A program made the translations under genes and the position numbers. Below are positions 7,639 through 15,527 of a stretch of DNA of 62,724 nucleotides, one piece after another. The stretch is from IMG/VR virus record IMGVR_UViG_3300014323_000033, positions 1-62,724 of that record; one strand, written 5' to 3'. Under the pieces are notes generated by a model. The model searched no databases, was not told the DNA's origin, and saw only the letters and a list, made by a program, of their open reading frames with translations. Within the stretch, counting starts at the first letter, position 1. Every line of letters starts with the position of its first letter. This DNA is from a virus.

Positions 7639-9506
7639 GGACGCGCAAGCCTGGGCTCGGCGTCTTCGGGGGCGCGCCGCCGCCCACGTTCGACACGTAC
7701 GAGCGCGCGAGCGTGATCGGGCAGGCGGCAGGACCACGCGCGATCACGCAGGAGCAGGCCGTACGGGCGGGCCTGCACGGGGCGACGAACCTGCCGCGCC
7801 TCGAGCACCGCGACCGGCAGCTCACGAGCAAGCGCCTCCCCGGGTGGAACTTTCACATTCCGCTCTCAACGTCCGACGGCGTGGTGACCGCCAAGGCGCT
7901 CGCCGGCGGCCCCGAGCAGCCGGGGACCGAGGAGCTCCGGGCGCTCGCGGCCCTGCTGCGCCTGCCCGAGGAGGAGCGGTTCACGGCCGAGCGGCTCACC
8001 GAGCTCGCGACGATGCTCAAGATCGACGTCGCCTGCTTCTTGGGGATCGCCAAGGCGCTCGCCGAGGTGCCGCCGGAAGCGCGCGCGCCGGCGCTGCAGC
8101 GCGCCGAGGCCCTGCTCAACGAGCGCGCGCGCCTCGAGCTCGAGGACACGTGTGCTCGGCTTTTCCTCGAGATCGCGCTGCCGCAGGCGACGTGCCCCGT
8201 GACGCTCCTGCTCTTCTCGTACCAACCGGGCCACGTCGCCTACAAGACCGCGCTCGATCGGGCCGCCCTCGGGCAGGCGCTGCACGAGCTCGTCGAGGGC
8301 TGGCGCACGGGCAAGCCCCGCGAGATCAGGACCGATCGCCCGCCCAACCTGCCGACCGCCGAGCAGGCGCAGCGGATCCTCGACGCCGTGCGCGCTGCCC
8401 TGCCCGACGACGTGGGGATCGGCTGCGCGCTGCTCTTCGGCGTGCCGCCGGCGACGCTCTACATTGCGAACGCGGACCGCGAGGGCATGACGCAAGTCCT
8501 CGGCGACCTCGCCGAAAACATCGCGCTCGACGACGCGATCGACATCGTGGGCCGCGCGCGCCGCGTGGTGAAGGACTGGCATTGTCCGCCGGGTGAAGCG
8601 AAGACCGCGCAGGCGTTCGAGCTCTTCGCAATGAACGCCGCGCATGCCTACGGCGTGCTCGGGTGGCGGCCGGGCATGGATCAGGACGCGACCTCGTCCT
8701 GGGAGGAGCGCGCGGTTCTGGCAGCGGGGAAGAACCCAGCCTTTGACGCCATCTTCCGGCGCGTGGCGACGTTCCTCGGCGGCTTTCCGGGTAACGGTTT
8801 CGAGCTCGAACGCGGGTTCCACGCGGAAGTCTACGCCCTGATGACCGGGTTCCTGCACACGTGGCGGCAGGCCTCGTACGCTCGGCTCGAGGTGGGCCAC
8901 AAGCTCGCGGCCGCGCTCTGCTTGACCGACGTGCCCGACGATCTCGAGGTGCGCGCGCCCTGGCCCGCGTGGTCGCTCGTGCTGCCCGACGGGCTCTTCG
9001 GCGACGTCGACGTGAAGGCGTTAGCGAACGGCGAGCGAGCGGCGCGCGTGTGGTGCCTTGGCACTGACGACGCCTACGTCGTCACTTCGCGCGGGGCGTT
9101 CTTCGTGCGCGATCCGGAGGAGGAGCGCGACGCGATCGGCGTCTCGCTGCGCAACCTGATCCGCGGCGCGTGCCTCGCGCTCTCGAACCCCGAAGCCAGC
9201 CGCAAGCCGGGCGGGCGCTCGCAGGCGAGCAAGGCCTCGAGCCGCAGGCACGGACCGCCGGAGCTTGAGCAGGCGCGGTACCTGCTCGCGGCGCCGGTCA
9301 AGATCGACCTGCGCGAGCACCTCCGCGGCGTGCTCGAGGGCCGCAAGGGCGCGAGCCCGACCGTGCAGTTTCTCGTGCGCGGCCATTGGCGGCAGCAGGC
9401 GTACGGCCCGCAGCACTCACTGCGGCGCGCCACCTGGATCGAACCGTTTTGGAAAGGCCCGGAGGAGGCGCGCGTCCTGCTCCGACAACACAAGGTCGAA
9501 GAATGA
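7635..9506 (+). CDS. Large unknown protein with C-terminal VRGHWR motif
   Basis: A 623-residue protein whose ATG overlaps the stop of the HerA-like gene, so the two are probably made together. No enzyme motif is recognised. The middle is helical; one strand-rich part has LLFGVPPATLYIAN. The C-terminal 50 residues carry VRGHWR.QAYGP followed by a WIEPFWKG signature, which I recall at the C-terminus of many phage and plasmid proteins of unknown function. Residues about 510-540 are a basic Ser/Arg/Lys linker. Pairing with the ATPase suggests a partner or regulator, but this is inference. Confidence 0.65.
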   Translation: MRTRKPGLGVFGGAPPPTFDTYERASVIGQAAGPRAITQEQAVRAGLHGATNLPRLEHRDRQLTSKRLPGWNFHIPLSTSDGVVTAKALAGGPEQPGTEELRALAALLRLPEEERFTAERLTELATMLKIDVACFLGIAKALAEVPPEARAPALQRAEALLNERARLELEDTCARLFLEIALPQATCPVTLLLFSYQPGHVAYKTALDRAALGQALHELVEGWRTGKPREIRTDRPPNLPTAEQAQRILDAVRAALPDDVGIGCALLFGVPPATLYIANADREGMTQVLGDLAENIALDDAIDIVGRARRVVKDWHCPPGEAKTAQAFELFAMNAAHAYGVLGWRPGMDQDATSSWEERAVLAAGKNPAFDAIFRRVATFLGGFPGNGFELERGFHAEVYALMTGFLHTWRQASYARLEVGHKLAAALCLTDVPDDLEVRAPWPAWSLVLPDGLFGDVDVKALANGERAARVWCLGTDDAYVVTSRGAFFVRDPEEERDAIGVSLRNLIRGACLALSNPEASRKPGGRSQASKASSRRHGPPELEQARYLLAAPVKIDLREHLRGVLEGRKGASPTVQFLVRGHWRQQAYGPQHSLRRATWIEPFWKGPEEARVLLRQHKVEE

Positions 9507-10099
9507 CGATTCCCCCGCCCCTTCCCACGCGGCCCGGCTACGAGCGCGTCACGCAGCGCGCCGCCGAGCTCTCGAGCGACCTCCGCTTCCGCTACCTGCT
9601 CGTGCGTCGCTGGGCCGAGCTCGGTCCCGCGCTGCCGGTGGTGCTGCTCAACCCGAGCAAGGCCGACGGCTCGCGCGACGACGCCACGGTGCGGATCCTC
9701 ATGCGGTACGCCTGGCGTTGGCAGCTCTCGGGGATCGAGCTCGCGAACCTGTACGCCATGCGCACCACGGACCCCCGCGGGCTGCGCGCCGGCGACCGCG
9801 TGGGCGTGCTCAACGACTTCCACCTCGAGCACCTCGTCGAGCGCGCGAAGCGCGGCCGCGGGTGGATCCTCGCCGGTTGGGGCGACCAGGGCGCCGAGCT
9901 CGAGGACTTCGGCGACCGCGTGCTCAAGCTCGTCCTGCTCGCCGTGAAGCACGGCGTCGAGCTCAAGGCGCTCGGCTTCACCAAGCGCGGGCGGCCGTGG
10001 CATCCACTGCGCAAGTCGTTGGACCTGCAGCCGCAGCCCTACATTTTCGAGCAGGAGATCGAGGGCTTCACCATGGACGTCCGGGGGCCGCGCAAATGA
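9503..10099 (+). CDS. DUF1643-family protein
   Basis: A 198-residue protein; ATG overlaps the previous stop. It has the DUF1643 pattern: RYLLVRRW near the N-terminus, VVLLNPSKAD, D.T...LM.YA..W...G...NLYA.R.TDP, and a later ILAGWGDQG. DUF1643 proteins are common in phages and plasmids; the biochemical role is not established. It lies in a run of short accessory genes after the ATPase pair. Confidence 0.75.
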   Translation: MTIPPPLPTRPGYERVTQRAAELSSDLRFRYLLVRRWAELGPALPVVLLNPSKADGSRDDATVRILMRYAWRWQLSGIELANLYAMRTTDPRGLRAGDRVGVLNDFHLEHLVERAKRGRGWILAGWGDQGAELEDFGDRVLKLVLLAVKHGVELKALGFTKRGRPWHPLRKSLDLQPQPYIFEQEIEGFTMDVRGPRK

Positions 10100-10443
10100 C
10101 CGCGCCGGCGCCGCTGCAGCTTTTCCTTTTCCCGTGGGAGCTGGCGTCCATGCCGGACTACTCGCGCTCAATGCCTTCGGGCGTGACGCTCGGCAAGTTT
10201 TGGCGGCGCGGCCGGTACGCCGAAGCCCCGCCGACTTCGGTTCACCGGCACGAGCTCGTCGGCTGGACGGTGGGCTGCTACGCCTGGCTCGAGCCCGATC
10301 CCTCGCCGCGCGCGCGTGAAGGGGACGCCCTCGTGCGCGTGCTCTGGTTCGATGTGGTGCTGCGCCAGGGCCCGGAGCCGCCGGGCTACAGCGCGCCCGA
10401 TTGGTCGAACCAGGCGCAGTACGACGGGCGGGGGTTGATGTGA
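10096..10443 (+). CDS. Hypothetical protein (115 aa)
   Basis: ATG overlaps the DUF1643 stop. The protein begins with LQLFLFPWEL and has several Trp/Tyr residues (GWTVGCYAWLEPD, VLWFDVVL) suggesting a small beta-rich fold. No family is recognised. It ends with ATGTGA, whose last bases hold the GTG of the next gene. Confidence 0.6.
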   Translation: MTAPAPLQLFLFPWELASMPDYSRSMPSGVTLGKFWRRGRYAEAPPTSVHRHELVGWTVGCYAWLEPDPSPRAREGDALVRVLWFDVVLRQGPEPPGYSAPDWSNQAQYDGRGLM

Positions 10444-10982
10444 GGCTCCCGCCCTACGAGCTCCTGCGGCGCTGCCGCAAGGGCATCATCTTTTCGGGCC
10501 CGCTGATCGCGCCGATCCTCGGCCGCTGGAAGACCGTCACCCGCCGGCTAGACCGCTCGTGGCTCACGCTCGAGGTCGGCGACCTGCTCTACCTACGTGA
10601 GTCGATCCGGCGCGGCGCGAACGAGATCGCGGCGGGCAAGCGGCCCGCCCGCTACATCGCGGACAACGTGTGGGTGCAGCGGCTCGAGGTCTGGCGTTGG
10701 CAGCGCGACGCGCTCCCCGCGATCCACCTGCCGCGCGAGCTCTCGCGCGCCGTGCTGCGCGTGACGGAGCGGCCGCGCCTCGAGCCGCTCTCAGCCCTCA
10801 CCGAGCTCGACGCCCGCGCCGAGGGCGTGCAGCCGATCGCCGACCTGAGCGACGAATTCGGCGAGGACGTGTACCGGCGTGGCTTCCGCGCCGTGTGGGA
10901 AAGCTTGCACACGAAACCCGGCGAGCGCTGGAACGACGACCCGCAGCCCGTCCGGATCCCTTTCGAGCTCGTCGAGGAGTGA
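10440..10982 (+). CDS. ASCH/PUA-like domain phage protein
   Basis: A 180-residue protein, GTG start overlapping the preceding stop. It follows the order seen in phage ASCH-domain proteins: IIFSGPLIAPILGRWKTVTRRL, then GDLLYLRES, then HLPRELSRAVLRVTERPRLEPL, then DA.AEGV and FRAVWESL near the end. ASCH domains resemble PUA domains and are thought to bind RNA or modified bases. In phages the role is unproved. Confidence 0.75.
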   Translation: MRLPPYELLRRCRKGIIFSGPLIAPILGRWKTVTRRLDRSWLTLEVGDLLYLRESIRRGANEIAAGKRPARYIADNVWVQRLEVWRWQRDALPAIHLPRELSRAVLRVTERPRLEPLSALTELDARAEGVQPIADLSDEFGEDVYRRGFRAVWESLHTKPGERWNDDPQPVRIPFELVEE

Positions 10983-10987
10983 CGTCC

Positions 10988-11239
10988 ATGGGAACGACCA
11001 GAGAGAAGCCGACCGAGCGCGGCAAGTGCACGAGCTGCGGCGCCGACATTTACTGGGTGGTGATGTACCCGAGCGGCAAACGGATGCCGCTCGACGTGAA
11101 GCCCGTCGCCGGCCTGATCAAGGTCGAGATCGGCGTGCCCGACACGGGCCACATGCGAGGCCAGGACGACGAGCTCCTGTACCTCTCACACTTCGCAACG
11201 TGCCCGAACGCGGCGCACCACCGAAAGGCGGGCAAGTGA
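10988..11239 (+). CDS. Small zinc-ribbon protein (83 aa)
   Basis: Starts six bases after the ASCH gene. It shows CTSCGADIYW near residues 14-23, then a beta-rich MYPSGKRMPLDVKP and a C-terminal HFATCPNA. The four ligands (CxxC and a later H/C pair) match the small zinc-ribbon proteins common in phages. A DNA- or protein-binding accessory role is possible. It overlaps the next gene by GTGA. Confidence 0.68.
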   Translation: MGTTREKPTERGKCTSCGADIYWVVMYPSGKRMPLDVKPVAGLIKVEIGVPDTGHMRGQDDELLYLSHFATCPNAAHHRKAGK

Positions 11240-11514
11240 GCGCGCCCGAGATCGAGCTGCCCACGCTCACGCTCAAGCCCACGCGCGAGCTCATCGAATT
11301 GCAGGGCGTGACCTTCCGAATCTGGGCGGGCAAGGACGCGCACGGCGTCGAGGTGCGCGCGCTCGTTTCGGCGCTCGTGGTCGAGAATCACGTCACGCTG
11401 CGCGGGCACGAGAACCTGATCGAGCAAGCGCGCCCGATGGCCCTCAAGGATTCCGAGCTCGCCCGGCTCTGCGCCGCCTGCACCCGGACCGGGCTTCGCC
11501 CCGACACCCTGTAG
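11236..11514 (+). CDS. Hypothetical protein (92 aa)
   Basis: GTG start overlapping the previous stop. Beta-rich N-terminal two thirds (LQGVTFRIWAGKDAHGVEVRALVSALVV), then a helical end with LCAAC. No family is recognised. It is the last gene of this overlapping series and is followed by a large inverted repeat. Confidence 0.6.
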   Translation: MSAPEIELPTLTLKPTRELIELQGVTFRIWAGKDAHGVEVRALVSALVVENHVTLRGHENLIEQARPMALKDSELARLCAACTRTGLRPDTL

Positions 11515-11520
11515 GCGCGC

Positions 11521-11578
11521 CGCCCACCGGGGTCGTCGCCGGGGTTTTTGCCCCTTAGTTGCGCGGCCCCGGTGGGCG
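11521..11578 (+). terminator. 12-bp perfect inverted repeat, probable terminator or insulator
   Basis: CGCCCACCGGGG (11521-11532) is exactly complementary to CCCCGGTGGGCG (11567-11578). The loop holds GGGG-TTTTTG-CCCC (11541-11554), with a run of five T after GGGG. It lies right after the stop of the gene ending at 11514 and before the lipoprotein gene, so it probably ends the early transcript or separates the accessory gene downstream. Confidence 0.55.
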
Positions 11579-11579
11579 T

Positions 11580-11597
11580 CTACCTTATTAGGTAACC
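11580..11597 (+). promoter_or_regulatory. AT-rich palindrome over the ribosome site of the lipoprotein gene
   Basis: TACCT-TATT-AGGTA (11581-11594) lies immediately before the ATG at 11598. AGGT within the right arm is the only Shine-Dalgarno-like sequence, four bases from the ATG. The palindrome could be a repressor site or a small hairpin hiding the ribosome site. It is markedly richer in A+T than its surroundings. Confidence 0.35.
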
Positions 11598-12323
11598 ATG
11601 AGCAAGCTCATCGCCCCCGCCCTCCTCGCTGCCCTTTCCCTCCTCGCCTGCGCCTCGCCCACGCGCGCGCCGGCGCCGATCGACGTCGAGCCCCCGGCCG
11701 CCGTCGAGCCCGCGCCCGAGCCCGTGGTGCTGCCCACGGCGACCGTCGTGGACGAGCCGCCGCCGGCGCCGAAGCTCCCCGCGATCCGCGTGTGGGTCTC
11801 GCCGCACGTGCAGGAGCAGGAGGGCGTGCGCGCCGCGATTGCGGCTTGGCAGGAGACGACCGCCGGCGTGCGCGATTGGGTCTTCGTGGACGCCACGGCC
11901 GAGGAGCTCGTCGATTCGGAGATCGCGCACAAGGGCCTAGCCGACGTCTCGATCTGGGAGAGCGGCCGGTACCACGCCTGCGGCGCCGAGGAGACCACGC
12001 AGGTCCTCGGCTGCACCATGGTCACCGGCGGGCTCTGGCGGAACGAGAGCGGCGAGTCGATGGCCGCCTGGATGATCAACAGCACCGTCGACGACGAGGG
12101 CCATTCGCAGGAGGGGTACCAGCGCAACCCGAAGCTCGTGGCGATGCACGAGATCGGGCACCTGCTCGGCCTGCGCCACGAGGACGGCGGCATCATGGCG
12201 GCCACGAGCGACGCCGAGCTCGACGCCGATTGGGAGTGCCCGGACGCCGAAGCGGTCGACGCCCTCGAGCGCAAGCTCAAGATCACGGGCCTGCACGCCT
12301 GCGAGCGCCCGGCGGGCTTGTAG
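11598..12323 (+). CDS. Secreted lipoprotein metalloprotease, metzincin type
   Basis: A 241-residue protein with a lipoprotein signal: MSK, a hydrophobic stretch, and lipobox LLAC with acylated Cys at 18. Residues 20-62 are a Pro/Ala linker. The catalytic domain has HEIGHLLGLRH (H184, E185, H188, H194), the HExxHxxGxxH zinc site of metzincins, and a Met turn GGIM (M200). Four Cys (128, 139, 214, 235) may form disulphides. It should be anchored in an envelope membrane and cleave proteins outside the cytoplasm. It is flanked by hairpins and appears to be an independently controlled accessory gene. Targets are unknown; surface remodelling of the infected host is a possibility. Confidence 0.85.
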   Translation: MSKLIAPALLAALSLLACASPTRAPAPIDVEPPAAVEPAPEPVVLPTATVVDEPPPAPKLPAIRVWVSPHVQEQEGVRAAIAAWQETTAGVRDWVFVDATAEELVDSEIAHKGLADVSIWESGRYHACGAEETTQVLGCTMVTGGLWRNESGESMAAWMINSTVDDEGHSQEGYQRNPKLVAMHEIGHLLGLRHEDGGIMAATSDAELDADWECPDAEAVDALERKLKITGLHACERPAGL

Positions 12324-12354
12324 GCTCCTCCCCGCGTGGGGCATCCTTCCGGGG

Positions 12355-13371
12355 ATGCGAACGCTACTTCTGACCGGAATCGGGGGGTTCATCGGCTCGC
12401 ACGTCCTCGAGGCCGTGCTGCGTGAGACCGATTGGAACGTGATCGGCGTGGCCTCGTGGCAGCACCGGGGGACGCCCGAGCGCGTGCTCGAGGTCTGCCG
12501 CGAGGTGGCGCCCGGCGACGCGCGCGCCCGGGTGACGATGCTCACTCACGACCTGAGCGTGCCGTTCGCGCCGCGCACCCGCGCGCGGATCCTCTCGGCC
12601 GCTCCCGACGTCGTCATCAACTGCGCCGCCGAGAGCCACGTCGACCGGAGCATCACGGACCCGGCCATGGTGATCGCCAACAACGTCGGCGTCGCCGTGA
12701 CCATGTTCGAGCTTGCCCGCGAGCTCAAGCTGCGCGCGTTCCTGCAGGTGAGCACGGACGAGGTCTACGGCGCGGCGCCGCCCGGCCGCGCTCACGCCGA
12801 ATGGGACGCGATCGTGCCGTCGAATCCCTACTCGGCGAGCAAGGCCGCGCAGGAGGCCGTCGCGATCTCGTACTGGCGCACCTACGGCGTCCCGCTCGTG
12901 CTCACGAACACGATGAACAACTTCGGCCCGCGCCAGGACCGCGAGAAGTACCCGGCCAAGATCGTCCGCTCGCTGCTCACCGGGGAGGAGCTCACGATCC
13001 ACGGGCGCGAGGGCTCGATCGGCTCGCGCTTCTACCTGCACGCGGCCTGCCACGCCGACGCGCTCCTCTGGCTCCTGCAGCACAAGCCCTTCCCCTCGAG
13101 CTACGCCGGCGGCGCCGAGCGGCCCGATCGGTGGAACGTGGTCGGGGACGCCGAGCTCGACAACCTCGCGTTCGCCGAGACGATCGCCGGCCTCATGGGG
13201 CGCCCGCTCCGGTACCGGCTCGTCGATTTCCACGAGACGCGGCCGGGCCACGACCGCCGCTACGCGCTCGACGGGCGGAAGCTCAAGGCCGCCGGGTGGC
13301 GCCCGCCGATGGACTTTGCGAGCTCGCTCTCGAGCTGGCTCGAATGGTCGCTCAGTCACCCCGAGTGGTGA
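12355..13371 (+). CDS. NAD-dependent nucleotide-sugar epimerase/dehydratase (RmlB-like)
   Basis: A 338-residue extended short-chain dehydrogenase. It shows TGIGGFIGS (residues 7-15) for NAD binding, CAAESHVDRSI (90-100), the dehydratase motif STDEVYG (133-139) and the catalytic YSASK (159-163). STDEVYG and SHVDRSI are characteristic of dTDP-glucose 4,6-dehydratases, so it likely makes a 4-keto-6-deoxy sugar nucleotide, though other 4,6-dehydratases or epimerases are possible. Two glycosyltransferase-type genes lie at 16.4-18.4 kb, suggesting a glycan-modifying set. It converges with the leftward arm; the stops overlap by 20 bases. Confidence 0.82.
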   Translation: MRTLLLTGIGGFIGSHVLEAVLRETDWNVIGVASWQHRGTPERVLEVCREVAPGDARARVTMLTHDLSVPFAPRTRARILSAAPDVVINCAAESHVDRSITDPAMVIANNVGVAVTMFELARELKLRAFLQVSTDEVYGAAPPGRAHAEWDAIVPSNPYSASKAAQEAVAISYWRTYGVPLVLTNTMNNFGPRQDREKYPAKIVRSLLTGEELTIHGREGSIGSRFYLHAACHADALLWLLQHKPFPSSYAGGAERPDRWNVVGDAELDNLAFAETIAGLMGRPLRYRLVDFHETRPGHDRRYALDGRKLKAAGWRPPMDFASSLSSWLEWSLSHPEW

Positions 13372-13825
13372 CGCGCGTCTTCTTGGGCAGCCGTTCCTCG
13401 AGCTCGCTCACGTCGCCGGCGACGGCATTGATCGACCGCTCGAGCCGCGCCTTAGCTTGAAAGCACTCGGCGGAATCGTCCTGCGCGTTCTTCGCTTTGA
13501 TCTCGGCGCGCTTGAGCCGCTGGCAAATGCCGTTCAGCGGTTCGTCCGGCGTGTCTTCCGGTGCGGGGCACTGCACGGCGACGGGCACGGAGGCCGGCCG
13601 CTTCCAGCTCGCCACGACGTCGAGGATCCCGTGCAGCACGGCCACGAGTGACACGAGCCCCGCGGCGACGGCGCCGATCTGTTTCGCGACCGTGGTGCGA
13701 TGCTCCCTGAGCATGGCCTTCTGCAGCCGGCGCAGGTCGCCGTCGTCCACGCGCACGGCGGGCGGCAGGCTCACCGGCTCGCCCGTCGACGCGGGCATGG
13801 TCGTCCGGTCAGACCTCGGGTCCAT
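13352..13825 (-). CDS. Single-pass membrane protein in the lysis region
   Basis: A 157-residue protein. The ATG at 13825 overlaps the end of the response-regulator gene. Residues 1-48 are polar; a hydrophobic helix covers about 50-72 (QIGAVAAGLVSLVAVLHGILDVV). The remainder is Cys-containing and helical (NGICQRLKRAEIKAKNA...) with coiled-coil character. The topology suits an inner spanin or an atypical holin, but no family is recognised. Its place at the end of the late arm beside the endolysin supports a lysis role. Confidence 0.65.
   Translation of the reverse strand: MDPRSDRTTMPASTGEPVSLPPAVRVDDGDLRRLQKAMLREHRTTVAKQIGAVAAGLVSLVAVLHGILDVVASWKRPASVPVAVQCPAPEDTPDEPLNGICQRLKRAEIKAKNAQDDSAECFQAKARLERSINAVAGDVSELEERLPKKTRVTTRGD
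13355..13372. terminator. Convergent-gene hairpin spanning both stop codons
   Basis: GTCACC-CCGAGT-GGTGAC is a perfect 6-bp inverted repeat across the end of the rightward dehydratase gene (TGA 13369-13371), abutting the leftward stop at 13352-13354. Its symmetry suits a two-way terminator where the two arms meet. No T-run follows, so termination strength cannot be judged by eye. Confidence 0.4.
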
Positions 13826-14222
13826 GCTGAAAGCTTCGGTGCAGGCCGACCAGCGTGTCAACGACGAGGCCGATGTCGAGGCTCTTGGAGAGCACGCGGA
13901 TCCCCTGCCCGTTCAGGATCAGGTCCGAATTCGCATGCCCGGTCCAGAGGACGCGCAGCGTGCGCGGCCACCGGCGGGCGACCTCGCCGAGCAGCGAAAG
14001 CCCGTCGCGGCCCGGCATGTCGAGGTCGGAGACGACGACGCTGATCGTGCGCGCCTCGAGCTGCAGCAGTGCCGCGCCGGCGTTCGCCACCTGCAGCGAC
14101 GGCACCTTGCGCCGCTCGAGCCATCGCACGAGCGCGCCCCCGAGCTCGACATAGTCCTCGACGACTAGGACGTGCGGCGCCCCGTCATCGGTCCCCGGCC
14201 CTTTGCTGTCGACGAGTTTCAT
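13809..14222 (-). CDS. Stand-alone response regulator receiver domain (CheY-like)
   Basis: A 137-residue single receiver domain. All hallmark positions are present: acidic pair E22-D23 (LVVEDY), phospho-acceptor D66 in SDLDMPGRDG, the Thr switch T94 (LWTGH) and the Lys K113 (LSKSLD). There is no output domain and no histidine kinase in the window, so it would have to be phosphorylated by, or compete for, a host kinase. It overlaps both neighbours and lies within the late/lysis region. Phage-encoded receivers are uncommon; it may divert host signalling, but this is inference. Confidence 0.85.
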   Translation of the reverse strand: MKLVDSKGPGTDDGAPHVLVVEDYVELGGALVRWLERRKVPSLQVANAGAALLQLEARTISVVVSDLDMPGRDGLSLLGEVARRWPRTLRVLWTGHANSDLILNGQGIRVLSKSLDIGLVVDTLVGLHRSFQHGPEV

Positions 14223-14625
14223 CTCCGTTGATTATGCCGGCCTGCTTGAGCTTTCGGGTGAGGCTCTCGCCAATATCGTAGGCGCTCGCGGCGAGCTCCT
14301 TCACCCCGCCGAGTTGCGTTCGAATCCCTGCGAGCTCGGTCCGAAGCGAGCTGTAGTCCTTGTCGATGAGCAGCCGGAGGCCCTTGATCCCCGCGTCGCA
14401 GGCGTCGACCTTGCCCTCGATCGAGACGACCATTTCCCGCAGCTCACCGTAACGAGTTGCCTCGATCTCCGTGTGCGCCCCGAGCTCGCCGCGCAGCATG
14501 CCGAGCTGCGTGGTGCAATCCTGGAATGCAGCGACGCAATCGGTGAGCGCCTTGAGGAGCTCGGGCGGCATGCGCGGGGTCTGGACCGCCGCGTCTTCCG
14601 GGTTCTCATCGCCCTCGCCGCTCAC
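14185..14625 (-). CDS. Coiled-coil protein of lysis region (146 aa)
   Basis: GTG start overlapping the endolysin stop (GTGA). After an acidic N-terminus the protein is helical, with heptad-like stretches through residues about 30-130 and two Cys in LTDCVAAFQDC. The C-terminus is basic (ETRRQQRAGDR). It overlaps the response-regulator gene by 38 bases. No signal or membrane segment is seen and no family is recognised. The overlap suggests co-expression with the receiver, perhaps as a partner. Confidence 0.6.
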   Translation of the reverse strand: MSGEGDENPEDAAVQTPRMPPELLKALTDCVAAFQDCTTQLGMLRGELGAHTEIEATRYGELREMVVSIEGKVDACDAGIKGLRLLIDKDYSSLRTELAGIRTQLGGVKELAASAYDIGESLTRKLKQAGIINGDETRRQQRAGDR

Positions 14626-15524
14626 GCAGCGCCCCGGGCGTTCTGCTCGGCCATCGGCGCGTCGAGCAGCAGGAGATCGAACGTGTGGCTCATGGTCGCG
14701 AGCAGCCGCACGTCGGCGAGGGGCGCGGTTAGGCATGCGATCGACGAGAATGCACGCCCCGTACCCGGCTTCTGCGTGTCCCACCCGGGGTGAATCAGGA
14801 CCGAGTTGGCGACCATGCCGACGCCCGGCTGCACCTGCGGGCCCTTGGTGGCCTGCTCGGAGCGCTCGGCCTCGGCCTCCGTGATGACGCCGTCGTGGTC
14901 CGTGTCGCGCCAGCAGGGCAGGTCGCCCGAGCCTGCCCACGTCTTCACGTGGAAGATCGGTACCGGGTCGCTTTGCAACAACGTGGCGCGGTAGAGCCCT
15001 GGGCGAATGCTGCCCACGTTGCCCCCCGGGCTCTCCGAGCTCGTGAGCTGGTAGGCGTGGGTCGCGCCGCGGAAAATCTGCGGGTGGCCGTCACGCCCGA
15101 CGACAACGAACGTGTCGTCGTAACGCGGCGCGTGGACCGCACGGTGCGAGCGGCGCGCGTTCGGGTACGACCCGCGCAGAGCTACGATCGTGGGCTCCTC
15201 GCCGAGCTTGAGCTCGAGGCCGCCGGGGCATGCCCGGACGAAGTCCCACGGCGCGCGCGAGAGCGCGGGCCAGAGATCGCCGAGCGGCTGCCCCTCGAGG
15301 TAGCGCTGCGCGGCGAGCTTCGCCTGCGTGCGCGGCCCCACGATCCCGTCGGCGAGCAGGCCCATGGACCGCTGCAGGTCGGCGCAGAGCTCGACGAGCG
15401 GCACGGAGTACTCGACGCCCGGGAAGCCGAAGACCGCCGCGAGGTCGGGCAGGAGCGCGCGGGCCTCGACGCTCGCGTTGTTGAGGTCGATCGCGCGGGT
15501 GACCTGTTGCGCAGTGAGGCTCAC
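14622..15524 (-). CDS. Probable endolysin: peptidoglycan-binding domain plus YkuD-like C-terminal domain with EF-hand loop
   Basis: A 300-residue protein. Residues about 40-70 resemble a peptidoglycan-binding repeat (LCADLQRSMGLLADGIVGPRT). The C-terminal domain has IHPGW (H245) followed by FSSIAC (C264), a spacing like the His...Ser/Cys catalytic region of L,D-transpeptidase folds. Inserted before it is DTDHDGVITEAE (207-218), a canonical 12-residue EF-hand loop, so calcium may control folding or activity. No signal peptide is seen. Its place between small membrane proteins supports a role in wall degradation; the exact bond cut is not predictable. Confidence 0.65.
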   Translation of the reverse strand: MSLTAQQVTRAIDLNNASVEARALLPDLAAVFGFPGVEYSVPLVELCADLQRSMGLLADGIVGPRTQAKLAAQRYLEGQPLGDLWPALSRAPWDFVRACPGGLELKLGEEPTIVALRGSYPNARRSHRAVHAPRYDDTFVVVGRDGHPQIFRGATHAYQLTSSESPGGNVGSIRPGLYRATLLQSDPVPIFHVKTWAGSGDLPCWRDTDHDGVITEAEAERSEQATKGPQVQPGVGMVANSVLIHPGWDTQKPGTGRAFSSIACLTAPLADVRLLATMSHTFDLLLLDAPMAEQNARGAA

Positions 15525-15527
15525 GGC

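Noticed and set aside
12324-12354. Possible tRNA or small RNA in short gaps
   Set aside because: No cloverleaf or anticodon arm could be drawn in this or any other gap; all gaps are below 300 bases and most hold only ribosome sites or hairpins.
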